Both the position numbers and the translations under genes were made by a program. A DNA stretch of 46,959 bases. It comes from CAYLLD01 sp964425135 (GTDB lineage: Bacteria > Pseudomonadota > Alphaproteobacteria > Rhodobacterales > Rhodobacteraceae). Below are positions 16,479 through 25,632 of this stretch, piece after piece; the stretch's first letter is position 1, and each line of letters begins with the position of its first letter. The notes beneath the pieces are model-generated. The model was not told where the DNA came from. It saw nothing but the letters and a program-made list of their open reading frames with translations, and ran no database searches. The DNA is taken from contig CAYRKW010000022.1 of the NCBI GenBank assembly GCA_964425135.1, positions 1 to 46,959 of the forward strand. The letters run 5' to 3'.

Positions 16479-18292
16479 ATGAGGGAAAAAACACCCCAAG
16501 TTCAGCTCGCCGAAATTAAAAATCTGATTATCCGGCGATTTGCAATCGGACAAACTCTTATCATAGGGCTTGTCGCGATTGGCTATGTGTTTCTGGTCCA
16601 AACGGCTGAGAGCAATCACAAGATTAAATACCAACTGGAACAAGCCGCCCAGCAAACGTCGAGCCTGTCGGAAATTCTCTATCACATTCACCAGTTGGAA
16701 CAGCAGGTGATGGTCTCCGATGCGATGAAGCATCGCAACGACATTGAAACTCTGCTCGATGATCTGGAAAAATCCACCGCCGTCCTCGCCGCCGCCGTCA
16801 ACACGCGCGAGCTCAGCGCCGTTGACGAAATCAACGATATTCTGCGCAGCCGGGAACGCGGTTTGCCAGTCGCGGTCGATGAATTTAGCAATCTGATCGC
16901 CGATCACGTCATGTCGGTGCCCGGCAAAATCTCCCGAAACGTAGCGGAAGATGCGTTCAAAATCGCACAATTTCGGATCACACCCGGCATCGATTCCGTA
17001 GTGGATCATTTAAGCAGCGAGCTATCGCGCCGCAAAACCATCCAAATCCTCGTTCAAGTCGCCGTGGTTGCGGCGATCATTTCCTCAATCGCCTTCCTCT
17101 TCCTCTATATCGCAGGCCTTTTGACCCATCAATTCCGCCAGTTCGGAAAGCCAAGCGAAGAAGAAATTCTACAAAGCAAGCTCCTGCGCTATGACATCGT
17201 CACCGGCCTGCCGAACAAGAACTACGCGCAAAGATACCTCGAAGACCTTACGCTCAATGCGCGCAACACCGATTTTCTCGCGGCGGTCATTCACATTCGT
17301 GTCGAACCCAGCGTGCTCAAGCACAGCAAAAGCAGATCACAATCGCGCGAAATATCCAGAGACCTCAGCCGCTTGATCACCAGTGTTGTGCGCAGCGGCG
17401 ATTTTGTCGCATCGCTCGACAATTTCGAATTTCTCGTGGTCGCATCGACGTTCAACGACCACCGCGAGTTGCACGAATTGGCGCATGCCATCTACACCAA
17501 ATTCTCCGTCGCCAAGATCGACAATGACCATCCCGACCATGCTATCGAAGTGAACATCGGCGTGGCCTTCATGGATGAGACCAACAACCGCGCCGAGACT
17601 ATTCTCACAAACGCCAATATCGCCGCCGATTTCGCCCGGTCCGTCAATCACACGCATATCCAGTTCTTCACACCCAGCCTGCTCGAAAGCGTTGACCGGC
17701 GCAGCACGCTTCACGCCGAACTTCTGGCCGCGCTCGAACATGATGCGTTCGAGCCCTACTTCCAGCCCGTCATCGATGCCANNNNNNNNNNNNNNNNNNN
17801 NNNNNNNNNNNNNNNNNNNNNNNNNNNNNNNNNNNNNNNNNNNNNNNNNNNNNNNNNNNNNNNNNNNNNNNNNNNNNNNNNGACATCTACGACGACGATC
17901 TGGGGCAGGTTCACGCCATGCTCCTCAAACTCGTCGAATTGGGCGCATCCGTCACGGTCGATAACTTCGGGCGCGGCCTCCTCGACATAGGCGATCTCAC
18001 GAACCTGTCTGTCCGCGAGGTTAAAGTCTCACGCGCTTTTGTGGCCAACATCGACGTTGCTGGCGAGCCGCAGGCCCATGTCTCCATGATCATCCGCCAC
18101 GCCAAGAAGCTCGGCATCGCCGTAACCGCCGTTGGCGTCGAAAGCGAGGCGGAATTGATGATGCTCAAACACCTCGAATGCGACAACCTGCAAGGCTATA
18201 TGATCGCAAAACCGATGAGTGCGCCTGAAACCTACCGCTGGCTATCGCAAAATCGCAAGGACAACACCATCAGCGACAAGTCCGCCGCCTGA
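16479..18292 (+). CDS. Membrane GGDEF/EAL-domain protein, degenerate, interrupted by an assembly gap
   Basis: Two membrane helices (about residues 20-35 and 190-220) flank a sensory loop. A GGDEF-like domain follows (YDIVTGLPNKNYAQRYLEDL), with SLDNFEF where the GGDEF active site should be, so cyclase activity is unlikely. An EAL domain begins with FEPYFQPVIDA just before the 100 N. After the gap it resumes in another frame at DIYDDDLGQVHAMLLKLVEL and runs to 18292. The post-gap half has DNFGRGL instead of DDFGTG, VKVSRAF instead of IKIDRSF, but keeps GVESEAEL and QGYMIAKPM. Phosphodiesterase activity is therefore doubtful, and the EAL motif itself lies in the gap. ATG 16479 is preferred over TTG 16461. 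It probably senses or binds rather than turns over c-di-GMP; this is inference. Confidence 0.8.
17782..17881. other. Assembly gap (100 N)
   Basis: Exactly 100 N lie inside the EAL coding region. The coding frame before the gap (0 mod 3) and after it (2 mod 3) disagree, so the true missing length is not 100. From normal EAL domains about 85-95 residues are absent, suggesting roughly 250-290 bp are really missing. Confidence 0.99.
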
Positions 18293-18390
18293 GGATTTTT
18301 CCCCAAAACCGCAGCGTTTGAACTTGACCTTTTCCGCCTACATCTGTTGAAGCTGCGCACAGTGTTGAGCTAGCGCGGAGCGTCGATCAG

Positions 18391-20211
18391 ATGGATGAGC
18401 AAAACAAGAATATGATTCTTGCGGTTGCGCTGAGTTTCTTGGTTATTTTGGTGTGGTCGGTGTTTTTTGCACCCGAACCGCCCATCGACCAGCCACGCAC
18501 CAACACCACTGAAACCGGTCAAGCCGCTGGCGACGTGGCCGCCGCGCCACCCGGTCAGTCCGATGAAGCTGCCGCTGCCCCAAGCCTTGACGGCACAACG
18601 CTGGTCTCGCGCGACGATGCGCTGCAACGCTCCGAGCGTGTCGAGATCAAAACCGATCGCCTGATCGGATCGCTCTCGCTCACAGGTGGCCGCATCGACG
18701 ATCTCAGACTCACAGGCTATCGCGAAACCATCGACGACGGCGCGCCACTGGTCACCCTGCTATCGCCCGCAGGTGGCGTTAATGCCTATTACGCGCTCTA
18801 CGGCTGGGCCCCCGCAGGCGATCTCGAATTCGAACAGGTCCCAGGCGCAACAACGCCGTGGACCGTCGAAAGCGGCACAGTCCTGACCCAACAAACCCCC
18901 GTCATCCTGCGCTGGGACAACGGCGCAGGCCTCATCTTCCGCCGCACTGTCAGTGTCGATGAAAACTACATGTTCTCGATCACCCAGACTGTCGAAAATC
19001 AAACAGCAAACCCCGTTCGGATGAGCCCTTATGGCATCATCGCCCGCCATGGCGAGCCGCAGAATCTTGAGAATTTTTACATCCTCCACGAAGGCGTAGT
19101 CCGCTCCACCGATGGTGAGCTCGGCGAGATTGACTACGACGATATGGTCGATTTTACAGTTGACCCACTGGAACGCGCCGCCGTCGAAAAACTCACCGTA
19201 GAGGAAAGCGGCTGGATCGGCTTCACCGACAAATACTGGATGACCACGCTCATCCCCAACCCCGGTCAGACCTTTACTTCCGTTGCCAAATACACGCCAA
19301 CAAGCGGCACCTATCAAACCGACATCAGGTTGCCGGTCCTCGAAATTGCGCCCGGAGCGACACAAGACGTCGAAACCTCACTCTTTGCGGGCGCGAAGGA
19401 GTGGGAAGCCATCCGCAACTACGAAAAATCGATGGGCATAACCCAGTTCGTCGACAGCATCGATTGGGGCTGGTTTTACTTCCTCACCAAACCAATTTTC
19501 GTCGTTTTGCACTACCTCAACCAACTCATTGGTAACATGGGTTGGGCCATCATCGCCTTGACGCTTCTGATCAAAGCCGTCCTCTTCCCCCTCGCTTACA
19601 AATCCTTCGTCTCCATGGCGCGTATGAAGGAACTCCAACCGCAAATGGAGGCAATTAAAGAGCGCGCGGGCGAAGACAAGCAACAGATGCAAAAGGAAAT
19701 GATGGCGCTCTACCGTAAGGAAAAGGTCAACCCGGCCTCCGGCTGTCTGCCCATCCTTGTGCAAATCCCGATCTTCTTCTCGCTCTACAAAGTGATCTTT
19801 GTGACAATCGAGTTGCGGCACGCGCCGTTCATCGGCTGGGTGCAAGACCTCTCGGCGCCCGATCCATCAAGCTGGATGAACCTCTTTGGCCTGCTCCCTT
19901 ACGAGATTCCGGCATTCCTGGGCATCCTCTCCATCGGCGTATGGCCGATCCTCATGGGCGTTACCATGTGGCTCCAGCAAAAGCTGAACCCGACACCAAC
20001 AGATCCGACACAAGCGATGATCTTTGCATGGCTGCCATGGATTTTCATGTTCATGCTCGGCGGGTTCGCCTCCGGCCTCGTGATCTACTGGGTGGCCAAC
20101 AACACAATCACCTTCGTCCAGCAATACCTCATCATGCGCTCGCAAGGCGTCAAGCCGGACGTCTTTGGCAACATCCTCTCCTCGTTTAAACGCAATAAAG
20201 CGAGCGAGTGA
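18391..20211 (+). CDS. yidC: Membrane protein insertase YidC
   Basis: 606 residues. The N-terminal helix is MILAVALSFLVILVWSVFF. A large periplasmic beta domain (about 70-350) follows, then the conserved five-helix insertase core from WFYFLTKPIFVVLHYLN to the end. YidC inserts inner-membrane proteins alone or with SecYEG. The usual upstream rpmH-rnpA-yidD are absent; a GGDEF/EAL gene precedes it with a 98-bp spacer. The stop overlaps the next gene's ATG by one base (TGATG). Confidence 0.96.
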   Translation: MDEQNKNMILAVALSFLVILVWSVFFAPEPPIDQPRTNTTETGQAAGDVAAAPPGQSDEAAAAPSLDGTTLVSRDDALQRSERVEIKTDRLIGSLSLTGGRIDDLRLTGYRETIDDGAPLVTLLSPAGGVNAYYALYGWAPAGDLEFEQVPGATTPWTVESGTVLTQQTPVILRWDNGAGLIFRRTVSVDENYMFSITQTVENQTANPVRMSPYGIIARHGEPQNLENFYILHEGVVRSTDGELGEIDYDDMVDFTVDPLERAAVEKLTVEESGWIGFTDKYWMTTLIPNPGQTFTSVAKYTPTSGTYQTDIRLPVLEIAPGATQDVETSLFAGAKEWEAIRNYEKSMGITQFVDSIDWGWFYFLTKPIFVVLHYLNQLIGNMGWAIIALTLLIKAVLFPLAYKSFVSMARMKELQPQMEAIKERAGEDKQQMQKEMMALYRKEKVNPASGCLPILVQIPIFFSLYKVIFVTIELRHAPFIGWVQDLSAPDPSSWMNLFGLLPYEIPAFLGILSIGVWPILMGVTMWLQQKLNPTPTDPTQAMIFAWLPWIFMFMLGGFASGLVIYWVANNTITFVQQYLIMRSQGVKPDVFGNILSSFKRNKASE

Positions 20212-20969
20212 TGACCCGCGTCACCGATCTCTGGCGGCACCCGATCAAAAGCCATGGAACGGAACGTCTGGAGAGCACCACTGTCGTCAAGGGCCATGGC
20301 CTGCCGTGGGACCGCCGCTGGGCGGTCGCGCATGACGCCGCAAAACTTGACCATAACGCGCCGCAATGGGCGCGCTGCTCCAATTTCTCGCGCGGCGCCA
20401 AAGCCCCTGCCCTCATGGCGATTTCTGCCACCAGTGACATAGAAAACGGCAAGGTCACACTGACGCAACCGGACGCAGGGTCCATCACCTTTGATCCAGA
20501 TAATCCGGCAGATGAGGCGCGGTTTATCAATTGGGTCACACCGCTCTGCCCACCAGACCGCGCCCAGCCCACCTCCATCTATTCCGCCCCAGACACCTCA
20601 CTCACCGACTCGTCCATGCAATCCATCTCCATCGGCAGCCATTCCAGTCTGCGCGCGCTCTCTCAAAAAGCAGGCCACGACCTCTCGCCCCTGCGCTTTC
20701 GCATCAACATCTGGCTCGATGATGACCTCGCCCCGTGGCAGGAATTCGAATGGATCGGCAAAACCATCCACATCGGCGACGTCGCTTTCCAAATCGTCAA
20801 ACCGATTGAGCGGTGCAACGCGACCAAAGCCAACCCAGACACCGGCAGGGTAGATGTCGACACGCTGGCTGTTTTGAACGAAGGCTGGGGCCATCAGGAT
20901 TTCGGCCTGCAAGCCATCGCGCTCAGTGATGGCAAAATCTCCATCGGCGACGCACTCAAAACGTCATGA
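20211..20969 (+). CDS. MOSC-domain protein
   Basis: 252 residues. It starts RVTDLWRHPIKSHGTERLES, the MOSC N-terminal beta-barrel. The MOSC part has LRFRINIWLDDDLAPWQE and IVKPIERCNATKANPDTGRVD, containing the conserved Cys of molybdenum-cofactor sulfurase C-terminal domains. Such proteins bind Moco or carry sulfur to metal cofactors; the partner here is unknown. ATG 20211 overlaps the yidC stop, and the stop overlaps the engB ATG (ATGA), so the three are coupled. An upstream in-frame GTG at 20208 is less likely. Confidence 0.85.
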   Translation: MTRVTDLWRHPIKSHGTERLESTTVVKGHGLPWDRRWAVAHDAAKLDHNAPQWARCSNFSRGAKAPALMAISATSDIENGKVTLTQPDAGSITFDPDNPADEARFINWVTPLCPPDRAQPTSIYSAPDTSLTDSSMQSISIGSHSSLRALSQKAGHDLSPLRFRINIWLDDDLAPWQEFEWIGKTIHIGDVAFQIVKPIERCNATKANPDTGRVDVDTLAVLNEGWGHQDFGLQAIALSDGKISIGDALKTS

Positions 20970-21622
20970 CGATGAGCTTGCCCTTCCCGGTCTTCACCCA
21001 AGACGATCCGCAAAAGATCGAAGCTGGCCGCCTGCTCTTTGCCGGACCCTGCGACTTTCTAAAAGGCGTTGTTGCCATTGATGGCATGCCCGAAGATGCC
21101 CGGATCGACGTCTGTTTCGCCGGACGTTCAAACGTCGGAAAATCGAGCCTTATCAACGCGCTCACAGGCCGCAAAACCCTCGCCCGTACGTCCAATACGC
21201 CGGGCCGAACGCAAGAGATCAACTTCTTCACCTTGGGCGAGATGCGCTACCTCGTCGACCTGCCCGGCTACGGCTTTGCCAAAGCGCCCACCGACAAAGT
21301 CGCCCAGTGGCAGCGCCTTCTTAAAGCCTATCTGTCAGGCCGCCGCGGCCTCCAACGCGCCTTCGTCCTCATCGACGCGCGCCACGGCGTCAAGCCAGTC
21401 GACAATGAAATCATGTCACTCCTCGACAGCTCAGCCGTCACATTCCAGACCGTAATGACAAAAATCGACAAACTGAAAGCGAGTGAGCTGGACAGCGTGC
21501 TCGATCAGGTCCGCGCAAACCTTTCGAAACATCCCGCCGCCTTCCCTGAACTCCTCCTGACATCTTCCGCGAAAAATCAGGGCATCGAAACGCTCCGCTC
21601 CGTCATCGCCCAGATTAACTGA
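20966..21622 (+). CDS. engB: Ribosome biogenesis GTPase YihA/EngB
   Basis: 218 residues. It carries G1 AGRSNVGKSSLIN (about 52-64), G2 region TSNTPGRTQEINFF, G3 DLPGYG and G4 TKIDK. EngB is an essential GTPase in large-subunit assembly. It is translationally coupled to the MOSC gene by a four-base overlap and followed by argB after about 60 bp. Confidence 0.96.
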   Translation: MTMSLPFPVFTQDDPQKIEAGRLLFAGPCDFLKGVVAIDGMPEDARIDVCFAGRSNVGKSSLINALTGRKTLARTSNTPGRTQEINFFTLGEMRYLVDLPGYGFAKAPTDKVAQWQRLLKAYLSGRRGLQRAFVLIDARHGVKPVDNEIMSLLDSSAVTFQTVMTKIDKLKASELDSVLDQVRANLSKHPAAFPELLLTSSAKNQGIETLRSVIAQIN

Positions 21623-21682
21623 CCCCTTGTGACCCAGCATGCGTCGGTTTAAGCACGGTGCCACACCAGAGAAGACGTGCAA

Positions 21683-22546
21683 ATGAGAAAGTCCAAAAGC
21701 ATGAATCGCGACTTCATGGCGACAGCCAGAACGCTGTCCGAGGCCCTCCCATATCTGCAACGCTATGATGGCGCGACGGTCGTCGTAAAGTTCGGCGGCC
21801 ACGCGATGAGCGATGATGAAGCCCTCGCCAGCTTCGCCCGCGATATCGTTCTGATGAAGCAATGCAACGTGCATCCCGTGGTCGTTCACGGCGGCGGCCC
21901 CGCGATTAACGACATGCTGGAACGCCTTGATATAAAATCAGAATTCGTCCGCGGAAAGCGTGTGACAGACGCGGCCACGATGGATATCGTAGAGATGGTG
22001 CTCGCAGGCCGGATCAACAAGAAAATCGCGCACGCGATCAATGTTCAGGGCGGTATGGCCGTCGGACTGACCGGCAAAGACGCCAATCTGATCAAATGTA
22101 CCCAAGCCGACGCATCCCTCGGCCTCGTTGGCGCCCCCAAAGAGGTGAACCCAAGCGTTCTGCAAACCTTCATCAACTCCAACCTCATCCCCGTCGTCGC
22201 CCCGATTGGCATGGGCGAGAATGGTGAGACGTTCAACATCAACGGCGACACGGCAGCCGGTGCAATCGCCGGCGCGCTCAACGCTGACCGCTTGCTGCTG
22301 CTCACGGATGTCGCCGGGGTGAAGGACAAGGACGGCGATGTCATCACTGATCTCACCAGCCAGACTGTGCGCGCGCTGATCGAGGACGGCACCATAGAGG
22401 GCGGCATGATCCCTAAAACCGAAACCGCCCTTGATGCGCTGCAAAGCGGCGTTAGCGCGGTGGTGATCCTTGATGGCCGCGCTCAGAACGCCTGCCTGCT
22501 GGAGCTTTTCACTGACCACGGTGCTGGGACCCTGATCAGGGCTTGA
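21683..22546 (+). CDS. argB: Acetylglutamate kinase
   Basis: About 287 residues. The amino-acid kinase fold shows VVKFGGHAM, VVHGGGPAIND, TGKDANLIKC and the C-terminal GGMIPKTETALDALQSGV. It phosphorylates N-acetylglutamate in arginine synthesis. ATG 21683 lies about 8 bases after an AGAGAAG ribosome-binding site; GTG 21677 and ATG 21701 (MNRDFMATARTLSE) are in-frame alternatives, the latter also common in relatives. Its last 11 bases overlap the convergent protease gene. Confidence 0.96.
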   Translation: MRKSKSMNRDFMATARTLSEALPYLQRYDGATVVVKFGGHAMSDDEALASFARDIVLMKQCNVHPVVVHGGGPAINDMLERLDIKSEFVRGKRVTDAATMDIVEMVLAGRINKKIAHAINVQGGMAVGLTGKDANLIKCTQADASLGLVGAPKEVNPSVLQTFINSNLIPVVAPIGMGENGETFNINGDTAAGAIAGALNADRLLLLTDVAGVKDKDGDVITDLTSQTVRALIEDGTIEGGMIPKTETALDALQSGVSAVVILDGRAQNACLLELFTDHGAGTLIRA

Positions 22547-23390
22547 CACATAGGCCCGGATCACGCTCACACGCTGCCATCATACCCAATATCCAGTCCC
22601 GCTCCTCAACCACATCCGTGATCAACGCACGGGTGCGCGGGCGCTTGCAGATCGGCTCAGGCCGGTTCTGCTCTTCATGATGCGGCCAGATCGCCGACAG
22701 AACGCCAACCAGTTGCGGCACCCCATCAACCTGCTGATAAACGCCGCTGCCGCTCTCCCCGCCACACGGCGCGGACCTGCGAAAATCCACCCGCTCCCCG
22801 ACCAGCATCCCGTTGGGCGCACGCCCGGTGACCTTCATCTCAACAATATCAATCGGCGCAACCAACCGCCCCATCGTCTCCGCACGCCATGTCGCAAGCG
22901 TAACATCAGGCGGCGTCGGCGAGAGCAAATCAACAGGCGAGGCAGACACAGCCGCCGGGTCGGGCCCTTCCCCAACCGGCCGATCCAGCCGCAAAAGCGC
23001 AATGTCACGATAGAGCGATGCGCCGGGCATAACCTTCGGACATATCGCCAATTCCGCATGGCGCGTGACCCCTGTCCCGCGCCGCCCAACTTCCTTTGCG
23101 CCTGCAACAATCCGCAATTCAGACCAGGATTTGCTGTCCACGCAATGGCGCGCGGTCAAAACCCAGCGGGACCCAACCAGCGTCCCGCCACAAAACTGCG
23201 GCGCATCTTCCCCAGACACCCGCCGCGTCCAAACAGCAGTCGGCGCATCCGGCAAAATGTCCACCTCCTGATCCGCCACAGACGCAGGCGCAGAACCCTT
23301 CTGCCAGCCGCACACCCGGAAGTCCTGCGCAAAGCCAAAGCCCGGCAGCACACTCAGACAGACAATCAGATACAGACGCACTAACAACAT
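22536..23390 (-). CDS. Secreted trypsin-like serine protease
   Basis: 284 residues with a signal peptide (LVRLYLIVCLSVLPGFGFAQ, about 3-22). The chymotrypsin-fold triad is visible: His82 in VLTARHC, Asp129 in YRDIALLRL and Ser213 in CGGESGSGVY. The usual GDSGGP is GESGSG, which changes the residue that normally salt-bridges the activated N-terminus. Several cysteines suggest disulfides, so export to periplasm or outside is likely. ATG 23388-23390 is chosen because it puts the signal peptide at the start; the frame is open further up. Substrate unknown. Confidence 0.8.
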   Translation of the reverse strand: MLLVRLYLIVCLSVLPGFGFAQDFRVCGWQKGSAPASVADQEVDILPDAPTAVWTRRVSGEDAPQFCGGTLVGSRWVLTARHCVDSKSWSELRIVAGAKEVGRRGTGVTRHAELAICPKVMPGASLYRDIALLRLDRPVGEGPDPAAVSASPVDLLSPTPPDVTLATWRAETMGRLVAPIDIVEMKVTGRAPNGMLVGERVDFRRSAPCGGESGSGVYQQVDGVPQLVGVLSAIWPHHEEQNRPEPICKRPRTRALITDVVEERDWILGMMAACERDPGLCVKP

Positions 23391-23451
23391 ATTGATAGTC
23401 AAACACGATTGCATGCTTGACGACAATCGCTTTGCGCTCAAATGGTGAGCC

Positions 23452-24243
23452 ATGGAAAACGAACTCTTCTACCGGCTCAGCATATTCATCGGCCTCTTCG
23501 CCTGTCTGGCGCTGCTGGAACACATCATGCCCCGCCGCACGCTCGATGCCCCCAAAGGCACGCGCTGGTTCACCAACTGGGCCTTCACCTTCGTCAACAC
23601 CGCCGCCCTGCGCCTTCTGGCCATCGCTCTGCCGCTCCTTGCCGTCGGTGCAGCCATAGACGCGCAAGCCAGTGGCATTGGCCTGTTCAACCTATCCGAT
23701 TTCCCCGTCTGGCTCGAAGTGATCCTCGCCATCATCATTCTCGATTTCGCGATCTGGTTCCAACACGTCATAACCCACAAAATCCCGATCCTCTGGCGTC
23801 TGCATCAGGTCCATCACGCCGATAGGGACATGGACGTCACCACCGCCATCCGCTTTCACCCAATCGAGATTGCCCTGTCGATGATCTTCAAAATCGGGCT
23901 CGTTTATGCGCTTGGCGCGCCCGCGATTGCTGTGATCATCTTCGAAATTCTCCTGAACGGCTGCGCAATGTTCAACCATGCCAACATCAAACTGCCGCTC
24001 AATGTGGATCGCTGGGTCCGGCTGGTGCTGGTCACGCCCGACATGCACCGCGTGCATCACTCGATTGAGCGCGCGCAGCACGATTCTAACTACGGCTTCT
24101 CGCTCAGCATCTGGGACCGCATGTTCGGCACCTATATCCCTCAACCCAAAGAGGGGCACGACGCGATGGAGATAGGCCTGAGATGGCGCGATGATCGCCC
24201 CACAAAACTCGCATGGTCCATGCTACTGCCGTTTCGGAAATGA
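23452..24243 (+). CDS. Sterol desaturase / fatty acid hydroxylase family membrane protein
   Basis: 263 residues with about four membrane helices. The di-iron histidine clusters are present: WFQHVITH (His105/109), LHQVHH (His118/121/122), NHANI and MHRVHHS. Family members hydroxylate or desaturate lipids in the membrane. It is the first gene of a + strand run with a ferredoxin-like protein and a SixA-like phosphatase, and overlaps the next gene as ATGA. A ferredoxin-like partner next door would fit an electron-requiring oxygenase, but that link is inference. Confidence 0.88.
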   Translation: MENELFYRLSIFIGLFACLALLEHIMPRRTLDAPKGTRWFTNWAFTFVNTAALRLLAIALPLLAVGAAIDAQASGIGLFNLSDFPVWLEVILAIIILDFAIWFQHVITHKIPILWRLHQVHHADRDMDVTTAIRFHPIEIALSMIFKIGLVYALGAPAIAVIIFEILLNGCAMFNHANIKLPLNVDRWVRLVLVTPDMHRVHHSIERAQHDSNYGFSLSIWDRMFGTYIPQPKEGHDAMEIGLRWRDDRPTKLAWSMLLPFRK

Positions 24244-24887
24244 CCTATCAAACCCTGCAAGAGATCCTGAATAACACAGGTCTCATGGTCTCCGGCATCA
24301 TCAGGCCCGATCAATCAGAAAAGCTACCAACCGATTGCGCCGTGCTCCTTCTGCTCTCGCCGAATGCCACTTTCTGGGACGTCTTCACCCAAAGCGCCGA
24401 ATATCAAGACGGCACCCCAGACCCGCTCGATCGTTGGTCAAAACGCGTGATCAACGACATCGCAGAGCATGCCGACGCTCAGCCTCAATTCCCCTTCGGC
24501 GGACCGCCCTACGCCCCGTTCCAACACTGGGCGATGGTCTCCGGCGCAAGTTGGCAATCGCCCGTCTCGCTCCTTGTCCACCAATCACGCGGTCTGATGA
24601 TCTCCTTTCGTGGCGCACTGTCCTTCGCAACCGACATGGACGACGCCCAACTCCCAGCTACAGATCGCCCCTGCGACACCTGCGATGCCCCCTGCCTGAC
24701 CGCCTGCCCCGCTCAGGCACTGACGCGCGACGGCTATGATGTCGCCGCCTGCCGTGCCTATTTGGACAACACGCCGGGCAATCTGTGCCTCAAAGACGGT
24801 TGCCGCGTCCGTCGCGCTTGCCCAATCGGTCACGATATCGTTCCATCCAAACAGGCCGCATTCCATATGGCGGCATTTAAAAACTGA
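24240..24887 (+). CDS. 4Fe-4S ferredoxin-like protein
   Basis: 215 residues. The C-terminal third holds CDTCDAPCLTACPAQAL (Cys145/148/152/156) and further cysteines in CRAYLDNTPGNLCLKDGCRV and RACPIGHD. It resembles the cluster arrangement of QueG-like or small soluble ferredoxin-domain proteins. The N-terminal part (1-140) has no motif I recognise. ATG 24240 overlaps the desaturase stop by four bases. The in-frame start at 24213 would lie inside the upstream gene and is not used. It may deliver electrons; the partner is unproven. Confidence 0.78.
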   Translation: MTYQTLQEILNNTGLMVSGIIRPDQSEKLPTDCAVLLLLSPNATFWDVFTQSAEYQDGTPDPLDRWSKRVINDIAEHADAQPQFPFGGPPYAPFQHWAMVSGASWQSPVSLLVHQSRGLMISFRGALSFATDMDDAQLPATDRPCDTCDAPCLTACPAQALTRDGYDVAACRAYLDNTPGNLCLKDGCRVRRACPIGHDIVPSKQAAFHMAAFKN

Positions 24888-24894
24888 GGATTTG

Positions 24895-25407
24895 ATGAGA
24901 ACCCTATTTCTGATGCGACACGCCAAATCGGACTGGTCGTCGGATATCCCAAACGATCAAGACCGCCCTTTGAATGCGCGCGGTCGCCGCGATGCACCGT
25001 TGATCGGGACGTATCTCGCGCAGAATGACCTCACCCCTCAGATTGCCCTGATATCGGACGCAGAACGCACTCAGGAAACATGGTCGCTGATGGAGCCGTC
25101 ACTTCCCAACACCGACGCATCCTTTTACGCCGATCTCTATCTTGCAGAACCGCTGAAAATGCTCTCGCGCCTGCAAGGCGTGAGCGACGATATTCAGTCG
25201 GTGCTGCTCCTCGCCCATCAACCGGGCATGAGCATTCTGACAAAGCTTTTGACCCGCGGCGTACCGGAGGCAAATCTCACCGCCGCCTACTCCCATTTCC
25301 CCACTGCAGCCGTTGCGGTGATGCAGTTCGGCTGCGATAGCTGGGCGCAACTGGAAAGGTCCACCTGCGAGTTTGTGAACTTTCTGCGGCCCAAAGACCT
25401 GCTCTAA
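24895..25407 (+). CDS. SixA-like histidine phosphatase
   Basis: 170 residues. It begins RTLFLMRHAKSDW, the RHG-type catalytic start of the histidine phosphatase superfamily in SixA form. The second catalytic His is in LLLAHQPGMSIL. SixA acts on phospho-His proteins in E. coli; substrates here are unknown. ATG 24895 follows a GAGGA ribosome site and the ferredoxin stop by 7 bp. A good + strand terminator follows at 25597-25627. Confidence 0.85.
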   Translation: MRTLFLMRHAKSDWSSDIPNDQDRPLNARGRRDAPLIGTYLAQNDLTPQIALISDAERTQETWSLMEPSLPNTDASFYADLYLAEPLKMLSRLQGVSDDIQSVLLLAHQPGMSILTKLLTRGVPEANLTAAYSHFPTAAVAVMQFGCDSWAQLERSTCEFVNFLRPKDLL

Positions 25408-25464
25408 AACGGCCCGTTGCCGCTCCGCTCACGTGAGCGCCCGCCTCGAGTAACTTTTCACGAC

Positions 25465-25516
25465 TGCGCATCCGACTGTGCATAGATTGTGCATCGCTTG
25501 TGCATGGCATGTGCAT
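25465..25516. repeat. TGTGCAT array 2 (11-bp period)
   Basis: TGTGCAT starts at 25477, 25488, 25499 and 25510, exactly 11 bp apart; a related TGCGCAT lies at 25465. It sits between two convergent genes (sixA-like + and bztD -), where a promoter role is not expected. Same sequence family and + strand orientation as array 1. Confidence 0.85.
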
Positions 25517-25596
25517 GCCGCTTTTGGCGGTTAACCCTTACAAAAAAGGGTCCGAACGCATCGTTAAGGATTTAGCCCTGCGTATCCGTCCCAAGC

Positions 25597-25627
25597 GCGC
25601 ATTTTGCCGCCCAAAAAATGCGCTTTT
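25597..25627 (+). terminator. Rho-independent terminator after the SixA-like gene
   Basis: Stem GCGCATTTT (25597-25605) pairs with AAAATGCGC (25615-25623) across a 9-base loop, followed by TTTT. It would end the desaturase-ferredoxin-sixA transcript. It lies 5 bp from the convergent bztD stop. Confidence 0.7.
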
Positions 25628-25632
25628 AGGTA

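Noticed and set aside
25465..25516. Possible CRISPR array
   Set aside because: Units are 7 conserved bases in an 11-bp period with no spacers of 25-40 bp, and no cas genes are near.
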